DNA from: Prevotellaceae bacterium UBA4336
GTDB lineage: Bacteria > Bacteroidota > Bacteroidia > Bacteroidales > Bacteroidaceae
DNA: 64,000 nucleotides
Direction: 5' to 3'
Assembly (NCBI GenBank): GCA_002394305.1
Contig: DGTM01000011.1
Span: 86,771 to 150,770 of the forward strand
Below are positions 7,754-14,086 of the stretch, one piece after another; within the stretch, counting starts at the first letter, position 1, and each line of letters opens with the position of its first letter. A program made the position numbers and the translations under genes. The notes beneath the pieces are model-generated. The model was given only the letters and a program-made list of their open reading frames with translations. It was not told the origin of the DNA and did not search any database.

Positions 7754-8449
7754 ATGAGAGTCGTTGTCTTGACAGGAGCGGGTATGAGTGCCGAAAGCGG
7801 CATTAGTACTTTCCGCGACAATGGAGGTCTTTGGGAACAGTATAATGTGGAGGATGTGGCGACGCCCGAGGGCTGGGCACGCAATCCGAAGCTCGTGACG
7901 GAGTTCTACAACGTGCGCCGGCGCCAACTGCTTGACGTGCAGCCTTGTCTGGGCCATAAGCTTGTGGCTGAGCTGGAGAAGCAGCACGAGGTGACGGTGG
8001 TGACGCAGAACGTCGACGACCTGCACGAGCGTGCCGGCAGCTCGTATGTCATCCACCTGCATGGCGAGCTGATGAAGGTGACGAGCAGCTTCTCGCCCAA
8101 CGACCCGCGCTACATCAAGACGCTCAGCCCCGAGCATCTCGAGGTGAAGATGGGCGACTTGGCAGGCGACGGCAGTCAGCTTCGCCCCTTCATCGTTTGG
8201 TTCGGAGAGCCTGTGCCCGAGATAGACAAGGCGGTGGAGGAATGTGCCAAGGCCGACATGCTCATCGTCATCGGCACGAGCCTCAACGTCTATCCTGCTG
8301 CAGGTCTGACCCGTTGCGTCCAACCCGGCACTCCCATCTACCTTATCGATCCGAAGCCTGTCCAGTGGAACAGCGACGTGCCTGTCCATCACATCATGAA
8401 GGGCGCCAGCGAAGGCATGAAGGAACTGATGAATTTAATTGAACATTGA
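7754..8449 (+). CDS. Sir2-family NAD-dependent protein deacylase (class III-like)
   Basis: 231 residues from the ATG at 7754. The upstream in-frame extension is rejected because it would begin before the promoter box. Rossmann motif VLTGAGMSAESGISTFRD is at the N-terminus, the catalytic region reads TQNVDDLHERAGS with His in HLHGEL, and the C-terminal NAD site includes VIGTSLNVYPAAG. FYNVRRRQL carries the Tyr and Arg that mark desuccinylase/demalonylase-type sirtuins such as CobB. All four zinc-ligand cysteines of the usual ribbon are absent: the segment after HGEL has none. It acts on acyl-lysines in the cytoplasm. A nucleoside kinase gene follows after 9 bases. Confidence 0.93.
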   Translation: MRVVVLTGAGMSAESGISTFRDNGGLWEQYNVEDVATPEGWARNPKLVTEFYNVRRRQLLDVQPCLGHKLVAELEKQHEVTVVTQNVDDLHERAGSSYVIHLHGELMKVTSSFSPNDPRYIKTLSPEHLEVKMGDLAGDGSQLRPFIVWFGEPVPEIDKAVEECAKADMLIVIGTSLNVYPAAGLTRCVQPGTPIYLIDPKPVQWNSDVPVHHIMKGASEGMKELMNLIEH

Positions 8450-8458
8450 ATATTGAAG

Positions 8459-10114
8459 ATGAGTGAACTAAGAATACGTTGCCGCAACAATGGAAAGAAG
8501 ATAAGCGTGCCTTTTGGCAGCTCGCTCTATGATGTCTTCGCACAAGCGAACTTCCACATGGACTACGGCCCTGTGGCGGCTCGCGTCAACAACAAGGTGC
8601 AAGGCATGAACTACCGCTTCTACAACAACAAGGACGTGGAGTTCCTCTCGCTCACTTCCCCCAGCGGGATGCGCACCTACATACGTACCCTCTTCTTCAT
8701 CCTTGCCAAGGCGGTGGAGGACACCTTCCCCGAGGCGAAGCTCGTCATCGGGAGCGCCGTGTCGCGCGGCTATTACTGCGAGCTGCACCTCGGTCGTCCG
8801 GTGGAGGAAGAGGACGTGCGTGTCATCAGGCAGCGCATGCAGGAGATTATTGATGCCGACATGTTTATCCATCGCATCCAGTGCCCCATCGAAGATGCCA
8901 TCGAGATGTTCCAGCGGCACGGCATGACCAGCAAGGTGCAACTCCTGGAGAGTCAGGACAGCCTCTACACATATTATTATAAGCTGGGCGACACCATCGA
9001 CTACTTCTACGGCTGCCTGCTCACCCGCACCAGCCAGGTGCATCTCTTCGACCTCGTGAAGTTCTACGACAGCCTCCTGCTGCGCATCCCGTCGGTGAAG
9101 GACCCGTCGCGGCTGGAAGAGATGGTGGAGCAGCAGAAGATGCTCGGCGTCATCCGTGAGCATCGGCGCTGGCAGGACATCCTGGGCGTGCGCACCGTGG
9201 GCGAGCTCAACGCGGCAATCCTGGCCGGACATGCCACCGACCTCATCAACGTCAGCGAGGCCTTGCAGGAGAAGAAGCTGGTGGGCATAGCCGACGAGAT
9301 AGCCGAGCGCGGCGCCCGCATCGTGCTCCTGGCCGGACCGAGCAGCAGTGGCAAGACGACTACGGCCAAGCGTCTGGCCATCCTCGTCATGGCATGCGGC
9401 CTGCGCCCCCACATCATCAGCACGGACGACTACTTCGTCAATCGTGTCGACACGCCGAAGGATGCCAACGGCGAGTACGACTTCGAGTGCATCGAGGCCG
9501 TCGATACCGAGCTCTTCAACAAGCAGATGAATGCCCTGCTCAGCGGCGAGGAGGTTGAGCTGCCGCGCTACGACTTCCGTTCCGGCGAGCGTGTCTTCGA
9601 GGGGCGCAAGCTCCGCATAGGGCCGGACGACGTCATCCTGCTCGAAGGCAACCATGCCCTCAACCCAATCTTCACACGCCAGATACCGGAGGAAAAGAAG
9701 TTCCGCATCTACGTCTCGGCCCTTACGACCATCCAGCTGGACGACCACAACCACATCCCCACGGACGACATCCGCCTGCTGCGCCGCATCCTGCGCGACT
9801 ACCGGTACCGCGGCTTCTCGGCCGTCGAGACCATCAAGCGCGGACCGAGCGTCAAGGCTGGCGAAGAGAAGTGGATCCTGCCCTTCCAGGAACTGGCCGA
9901 TGCTACGTTCAACAGCGCCTTGCTCTACGAGTTGGGCGTGATTCGCGACCAGGTGATTCCCATCCTGGAGCAGGTGCCGGAACGTGCCGTCGAGTATGCC
10001 GAAGCGTCGCGTCTGCGCAAGTTCCTGGCCTACTTCCTCAGCATCCCCGGCGACCAGGTGCCGCCCACCAGCCTGTTGCGCGAGTTCGCCGGAGGAAGCT
10101 CGTTCAAGTATTAA
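8459..10114 (+). CDS. Nucleoside (uridine) kinase with N-terminal TGS/ThrRS-like domains
   Basis: About 551 residues from the ATG at 8459 (MSELRIRC). The N-terminal 60 residues resemble a TGS domain, and residues about 60-200 resemble the second additional domain of threonyl-tRNA synthetase (RGYYCELHL). The kinase part starts near residue 280 with a Walker A GPSSSGKTT (about 293-301), then ISTDDYFV, YDFECIEAVD and ILLEGNHALNP, as in uridine kinase/phosphoribulokinase-type P-loop enzymes. It probably phosphorylates a nucleoside in pyrimidine salvage; the exact substrate is not readable. This fusion is a recognised bacterial protein type. It is co-transcribed with the sirtuin gene. Confidence 0.9.
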   Translation: MSELRIRCRNNGKKISVPFGSSLYDVFAQANFHMDYGPVAARVNNKVQGMNYRFYNNKDVEFLSLTSPSGMRTYIRTLFFILAKAVEDTFPEAKLVIGSAVSRGYYCELHLGRPVEEEDVRVIRQRMQEIIDADMFIHRIQCPIEDAIEMFQRHGMTSKVQLLESQDSLYTYYYKLGDTIDYFYGCLLTRTSQVHLFDLVKFYDSLLLRIPSVKDPSRLEEMVEQQKMLGVIREHRRWQDILGVRTVGELNAAILAGHATDLINVSEALQEKKLVGIADEIAERGARIVLLAGPSSSGKTTTAKRLAILVMACGLRPHIISTDDYFVNRVDTPKDANGEYDFECIEAVDTELFNKQMNALLSGEEVELPRYDFRSGERVFEGRKLRIGPDDVILLEGNHALNPIFTRQIPEEKKFRIYVSALTTIQLDDHNHIPTDDIRLLRRILRDYRYRGFSAVETIKRGPSVKAGEEKWILPFQELADATFNSALLYELGVIRDQVIPILEQVPERAVEYAEASRLRKFLAYFLSIPGDQVPPTSLLREFAGGSSFKY

Positions 10115-10139
10115 AGCCTCACCGCCAAGCAAGGCTCGA

Positions 10140-10350
10140 CGATAGTCAACCCTCCTCCGAAGAGAGGGGAGAAAGGAAGACGAGGAGAGGCTGAAACGAA
10201 AGCTGTTACAGAGTGAAAAAGGATAAAATGATACAGGATTCTCTCTTCGGAGAAGGGAGAAAGAAAGACTAGAACTAAAACTATTACAGAATGAAAAAGA
10301 ATTCTAAGACACAGAATTCCCCTCTCCTCGGAGAGGGGCAAGGGGTGAGG
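10140..10350. repeat. Tandem palindromic repeats overlapping the start of the next gene
   Basis: Three related copies of the TC(C)TC-CGGAGA-GGGAG palindrome are separated by a roughly 75-base repeat containing ACTATTACAGAATGAAAAAG-like sequence (about 10200 and 10280). The last copy supplies the ATG and the first dozen or so codons of the gene at 10291. Confidence 0.75.
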
Positions 10351-11439
10351 CTTTGCTCCATTGATGCCCTTCGAGGCTTTGACATGCTGTTCATCATGGG
10401 CGGCGCAGGTTTACTTGCCGCATTGGCACAGTGGATGCCTTGCGACCTGACCGAGACGCTGGCTGAGCAGATGAGTCACGTAGAGTGGGACGGACTCCGC
10501 CACCACGACACCATCTTCCCGCTGTTCCTCTTCATCGCGGGCATCTCGTTCCCCTTCTCCTTGCAGAAACAGTTGGAGAAGGGCAAGTCCATGACAAGCA
10601 TCTATCTGAAAATCGTGCGCCGAGGCTTGATGCTGGTGCTCTTGGGCATGGTCTACGGCGGCCTGCTGAACTTCAATTTCGACACGCAGCGTATCCCCAG
10701 TGTGTTAGGGCGAATCGGTCTGGCCTGGATGTTTGCAGCCCTCATATTCACCGCGACGGGCAGGAAGTTGTGGCCGAAGGTGGCTGTCGTACCGGTCATT
10801 CTGATTGCTTACTGGCTGGTTTCTGCCTTCGTGCACGCGCCGGATGTCAGCCCCTCAGTCGAGCCTCTGACGCGCGAAGGCAACATCGCCTGCTACATCG
10901 ACCGCACGTTGCTGGGTGCCCATTGCTACAGACCCGACTACGACCCTGAGGGCCTTTTCTCCACCATCCCTGCCATCTGCACGGCTATGCTGGGAATGCT
11001 TACCGGCCTCTTCGTGCAGCGTTCCAAGCCTACGTCGCGGACGGCGCTCACGCTCTTCGCGGCAGGCATCGTCTTTGCCCTCTTGGGCGCAGCGTGGAAC
11101 ACCATCTATCCCATTAATAAGGCCCTGTGGAGCAGCTCCTTCGTGCTGGCCGTTGCCGGATATTCCCTTGTGATGTTCGCCCTGTTCTACTACCTCATAG
11201 AGGTGTTGGGGTGGCGGCGTTGGGCGTTTTTCTTTACGGTCATCGGCATGAACTCCATCACCATCTACCTGGGGCAGCGCTTCATCAACTTCTCCTACAC
11301 GTCCGAGAAGCTCTTCTCCGGCCTTGTGAAGCTGATGCCGGAGAACTCGCAGACCTTCTTCACCCAGCTGGCCTACATCGTCGTCTGCTGGCTCTTCCTC
11401 TACTTCCTCTACCGCAAGCGCGTGTTCCTGAAGGTGTGA
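10291..11439 (+). CDS. Membrane acyltransferase-like protein (HGSNAT/DUF5009 type)
   Basis: 382 residues with about ten transmembrane helices. The family signature RLCSIDALRGFDMLFIMGG begins near residue 20, and HHDTIFPLFLFIAGISFPFS carries the conserved membrane His-Asp region seen in heparan-alpha-glucosaminide N-acetyltransferase relatives. NSITIYLGQRFINF is near the C-terminus. It probably transfers acetyl groups from cytoplasmic acetyl-CoA to sugars across the inner membrane. The first roughly 19 residues (through NSPLLGEGQGV) come from a palindromic repeat and are not part of the family, so the native start may have been replaced. It is convergent with the next gene, with only 26 bases between. 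Confidence 0.88.
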   Translation: MKKNSKTQNSPLLGEGQGVRLCSIDALRGFDMLFIMGGAGLLAALAQWMPCDLTETLAEQMSHVEWDGLRHHDTIFPLFLFIAGISFPFSLQKQLEKGKSMTSIYLKIVRRGLMLVLLGMVYGGLLNFNFDTQRIPSVLGRIGLAWMFAALIFTATGRKLWPKVAVVPVILIAYWLVSAFVHAPDVSPSVEPLTREGNIACYIDRTLLGAHCYRPDYDPEGLFSTIPAICTAMLGMLTGLFVQRSKPTSRTALTLFAAGIVFALLGAAWNTIYPINKALWSSSFVLAVAGYSLVMFALFYYLIEVLGWRRWAFFFTVIGMNSITIYLGQRFINFSYTSEKLFSGLVKLMPENSQTFFTQLAYIVVCWLFLYFLYRKRVFLKV

Positions 11440-11465
11440 GACGCGAAGGCTTCGTGCCATGACTG

Positions 11466-12371
11466 TCAAATGGCATCTATCTCTTCGAGAGTCAGTCCTG
11501 TGTATCTTGCTATCAATTCTGCCGCCATACCGTCGTCCTTCATCTTCTGAGCCGTCTCAAGTTTTCCTTCAGCCCTTCCTTCAGCTCTTCCTTCAGCTCT
11601 TCCTTCAGCCCTTCCTTCAGCCCTTCCTTCAGCTCTTCCTTCCTTTTGTGCAGTGGAAATTACATCGTTCTGCACCATGATGGCATCCAGATGGCGGTCG
11701 TAGGAGAGTTGTTCCTCGCGCGGCATCTGCATGTACTGCAGCTGTCTGCGAGCCTCTTGCAGGCCGGGAGCCGTAGTGTCGTCCTTGATGTGGCCGGAGC
11801 GCAGGTAGTCGAGCCACTCCTCCAGCGGGGTCGTTGCCACCTTGTTGAACTCGTTCACGCGGATGAGGAAGTACTCGGGGAAGACCTGTTCGGGAGTCTT
11901 CATCTCGATGATGTCCTTCTCCTTCGTCGTTATCTGGAGCGTGTCGCCGGTATGTACGCCGGTGAATGTGGTCTGCCCGTGGTAGAGGTAGTCGGCACCC
12001 TTGCCGAGGTCGAAGTAGAGGATACTGATGCTGTAGACTTTTTTCACCTTGTCGTACTTGTCACCGAGCTGTATGTGTTCGGTAATGGACTTCGCCACGC
12101 CGTAGAGGATGCGCTCCAGATAGTATAGTTCCCTTGTGAGCTGTATCTCCACGATGATGATTTCCCCTTTGGAGTTCTTTGCCTTCACGTCGACGCGGTT
12201 GAACTTGTCGTCGTAGGTGTCCTGGTTCCCTTCGCTCTCCAGAATCTCCTCGATGTGCACTTCCTCGTTCAGCAGCACGGTGATAAGCCCTTCCAGCACT
12301 CCGAAGTTGGCCTTGTTGCGGAGCATGCGCTTAGCTGCCCAGTCGAAGCGTACGTATTTGTCTTTTGCCAT
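11466..12371 (-). CDS. Rpn-family PD-(D/E)XK nuclease / transposase-like protein
   Basis: 301 residues. The N-terminal nuclease core (about 1-230) shows NRVDVKAKNSKGEIIIVEIQ (about 57-76), the D...ExQ form of the PD-(D/E)XK site, followed by LYYLERILYGVAKSI. This matches the Rpn / PDDEXK_2 group related to recombination-promoting nucleases. Residues about 243-270 are seven EGRA/EGRK-type tetrapeptides encoded by a 12-bp tandem repeat, then a helical tail with an LTLEEIDAI ending. The ATG is preceded by AGGAGG, a strong Shine-Dalgarno that is unusual here. These genes are often multicopy; whether it acts on DNA in this host is unknown. Confidence 0.88.
   Translation of the reverse strand: MAKDKYVRFDWAAKRMLRNKANFGVLEGLITVLLNEEVHIEEILESEGNQDTYDDKFNRVDVKAKNSKGEIIIVEIQLTRELYYLERILYGVAKSITEHIQLGDKYDKVKKVYSISILYFDLGKGADYLYHGQTTFTGVHTGDTLQITTKEKDIIEMKTPEQVFPEYFLIRVNEFNKVATTPLEEWLDYLRSGHIKDDTTAPGLQEARRQLQYMQMPREEQLSYDRHLDAIMVQNDVISTAQKEGRAEGRAEGRAEGRAEGRAEGRAEGKLETAQKMKDDGMAAELIARYTGLTLEEIDAI
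11556..11643. repeat. 12-bp coding tandem repeat (about 7 units)
   Basis: CTTCCTTCAGCC/CTTCCTTCAGCT units are repeated head to tail inside the Rpn-type gene. Each unit encodes four residues (AEGR), so copy-number change would not shift the frame. Confidence 0.85.
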
Positions 12372-12402
12372 AATAGCCTCCTTGTTTATATGTTTTCGAC
12401 AG

Positions 12403-12410
12403 CAAAGTTA
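12403..12410 (-). promoter_or_regulatory. -7 promoter box for Rpn-type gene
   Basis: On the minus strand TAACTTTG lies 32 bases before the ATG at 12371. Confidence 0.6.
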
Positions 12411-12481
12411 GCAAAAAAATAAATATCGTGCAAGAAGCTGACAAAGAAGTATTAATTTTACCCATTATTCACCCCCTTTAT

Positions 12482-12578
12482 GAAGTGCGCTTCGCGCAGA
12501 AATTAAACGAAATTGCATTCAAAATTCATCAAAGTAAAATCCTTGTTGTTTAATTTTATATCCAATTTTGATGAATTT
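12482..12578. repeat. Intergenic palindrome with AAATTCA-type units
   Basis: It starts with GAAGTGCGCTTCGCGCAG, a small palindrome, then iterated AAATTNAA-like units. Perfect 12-bp inverted arms AAATTCATCAAA (12522-12533) and TTTGATGAATTT (12567-12578) flank a 33-base centre. No gene lies here. Confidence 0.65.
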
Positions 12579-12624
12579 CTCGCCGGAGGCGATTCTATTT
12601 ACAATTCGTTGAGCAGTTACAAAA

Positions 12625-12658
12625 AAGGGGATGTGTCCGTTTCCCGACACATCCCCTT
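12625..12658 (-). terminator. Intrinsic terminator after acidic peptide gene
   Basis: A 13-bp perfect stem (AAGGGGATGTGTC/GACACATCCCCTT) is followed on the minus strand by a T run. It closes the gene at 12678 and probably the whole cohesin/dockerin transcript. Confidence 0.85.
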
Positions 12659-12677
12659 GGCGTTTTCCGATGTCAGA

Positions 12678-12860
12678 TCAGAAGTCTATATCATCCCAGG
12701 AACCCCAGGAGTCTTCCTTCACGTCCGCATTCAGGTCGCCGTCTCCGTCGACACCTCCGAAGTCAATCTTTGGGTCATCGCTGAACACGCTGGAGGCGAG
12801 CATTGATTCTACTGTAGCATCTTCAATGTTTATGGCAGGACATACATATATCTTTTTCAT
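12678..12860 (-). CDS. Short acidic peptide, MKKIYV-type, unknown function
   Basis: 60 residues. The N-terminus MKKIYVCPAINIEDATVES followed by MLASSV matches a pattern I associate with small Prevotella proteins of unknown role: basic start, Pro-containing strand, then MLA.S. The C-terminal half is very acidic, with GVDGDGDLNADV, a DxDxD run reminiscent of one dockerin calcium loop, and a WGSWDD ending. There is no clear signal peptide or double-Gly cleavage site. It is the last gene of the cohesin/dockerin cluster, 41 bases after the preceding stop, and ends at a strong terminator. That it is translated is supported by position and spacing. The function is open. Confidence 0.7.
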   Translation of the reverse strand: MKKIYVCPAINIEDATVESMLASSVFSDDPKIDFGGVDGDGDLNADVKEDSWGSWDDIDF

Positions 12861-12901
12861 AGCTTTTTCTGTAATTAAGAGGTTAAACTTCGAGATTGAG
12901 A

Positions 12902-14044
12902 TTATCTGATGACCTTCTTGCCATTCACGATGTTGATGCCATGCTGAGCCTTGCTCACGCGCTGGCCTGCGAGGTTGTAAATAGCTCCCTCGCCTTCGGA
13001 AAGGGCTGGGGTGAGGCTGTTGATGCCGGTTGCTTCGTCGTTGAAGAGGATGTTCACTTTCACCTCAGCCACGTCGTAGTAGCCGTCCAGCACGTAGTAG
13101 AGGTCGAAGTAGCCGCGGTAGCCCTTGATGGCTGAAGCGCCTGTCGAGTACCAGAACTTGTTGCCGCTCAGGAAAATGTTCTCCTCGGGCACCAGCGTTG
13201 CTGCGTATGTGCCGCGGAAATAGCTGTACTTCCTTCTTTCGCCAACCTGTACTTCGGGCTCCTCTTCTGCTTCGATGCTGACGTTCTCGAACTCGGCCGA
13301 CTCAACGTCTGCGCTCACCTTGATGAGCATGGGGGTATTGGCCTCGATGCCGTCAGCAGCATCAGCTGCGGTGAACTTCATGTTGATGTTGTCGTTATCC
13401 TCGTCCACCTCGACGCCGCTGAAGGAGGCCAGCTCAACATCGTTGCCAAAGGCAGCCTTCACCTGTTCGCCAGTAGCAGCGAAGGGCAGACAGATTGTGC
13501 TCCATACGTCTGCACTGATGGTGCGCTTCAGGGTGACGTTCACTTCGTCCTCGCTGGCTTCGGGAGCCTCGGTGTCATTCTCGTCGAGGACAACCGTGTG
13601 GCGGTCCACTACGCTTACGACGAATGTTGCGTCCTCGGCATCAGCGTTGCCATCAGCACCTTCAAAGACGATGTCCGTCACGCTGACATAATAGTCTCCG
13701 ACAGCCACGTCAGCTCCTACCGTGAATTCTACCGTGAGGGTAGCCGACTCGAAAGTCTTGGCTGCGGCAGCAGCAACTTTCACCTTGCCTTCGTTCATGG
13801 TGCCGTACTCCAGCGAACCGTTCCATCCCTCTATGGCACCGCCGGCCTCCATCGTGAAGCCCTCAGCGGGGAACTGCAGTGCCATCTGTATGCCGGTAAA
13901 GGCATCAGCGGGTGCAGAGAGGTTGAGAGTAGCTGTCACCTTCTCGCCGGGCAGAGCCTCGACGTCGGAGGCAGAGACAGTCTGTGCCATTGATGCTCCG
14001 CTTAGTCCGAAGAGCACAGACAAACTAAGAATTAACTTTTTCAT
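12902..14044 (-). CDS. Secreted cohesin-like protein
   Basis: 380 residues with a signal peptide (MKKLILSLSVLFGLSGASMAQ). Residues about 22-150 form a cohesin/CBM2-like beta-sandwich: VSASDVEALPGEKVTATLNLS, FTGIQMALQFPAEGF, a VGDYYVSVTDIVFEG end. The middle 150 residues are another beta-rich domain (ISADVWSTICLPFAATGEQ). The last 40 residues carry IYNLAGQRV...GINIVNGKKVIR, the short tail common on secreted Prevotella proteins and possibly a surface-sorting signal. An in-frame palindromic repeat (12984-13020, peptide NSLTPALSEGEGA) sits just before that tail. It follows a cohesin-dockerin gene by 42 bases. No catalytic residues are apparent. It could receive dockerins from its neighbours; this is inferred. 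Confidence 0.82.
   Translation of the reverse strand: MKKLILSLSVLFGLSGASMAQTVSASDVEALPGEKVTATLNLSAPADAFTGIQMALQFPAEGFTMEAGGAIEGWNGSLEYGTMNEGKVKVAAAAAKTFESATLTVEFTVGADVAVGDYYVSVTDIVFEGADGNADAEDATFVVSVVDRHTVVLDENDTEAPEASEDEVNVTLKRTISADVWSTICLPFAATGEQVKAAFGNDVELASFSGVEVDEDNDNINMKFTAADAADGIEANTPMLIKVSADVESAEFENVSIEAEEEPEVQVGERRKYSYFRGTYAATLVPEENIFLSGNKFWYSTGASAIKGYRGYFDLYYVLDGYYDVAEVKVNILFNDEATGINSLTPALSEGEGAIYNLAGQRVSKAQHGINIVNGKKVIR
12984..13020. repeat. In-frame palindromic repeat in cohesin-like gene
   Basis: A short copy (CTCCCTCGCCTTCGGAAAGG then GCTGGGGTGAGG) is read on the minus strand as LTPALSEGEG, inserted just before the conserved C-terminal tail. Confidence 0.75.
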
Positions 14045-14086
14045 GTCTTCTTATCTTAATTATTTAACTTCTGAAAGTTGATCTGT

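Noticed and set aside
8468..10132. Long minus-strand frame opposite the nucleoside kinase
   Set aside because: The kinase frame on the plus strand has clear P-loop motifs; the opposite frame is a codon-bias shadow.
11556..11643. Possible CRISPR array
   Set aside because: Units are 12 bp with no spacers and are translated as a regular EGRA peptide. No cas gene is nearby.
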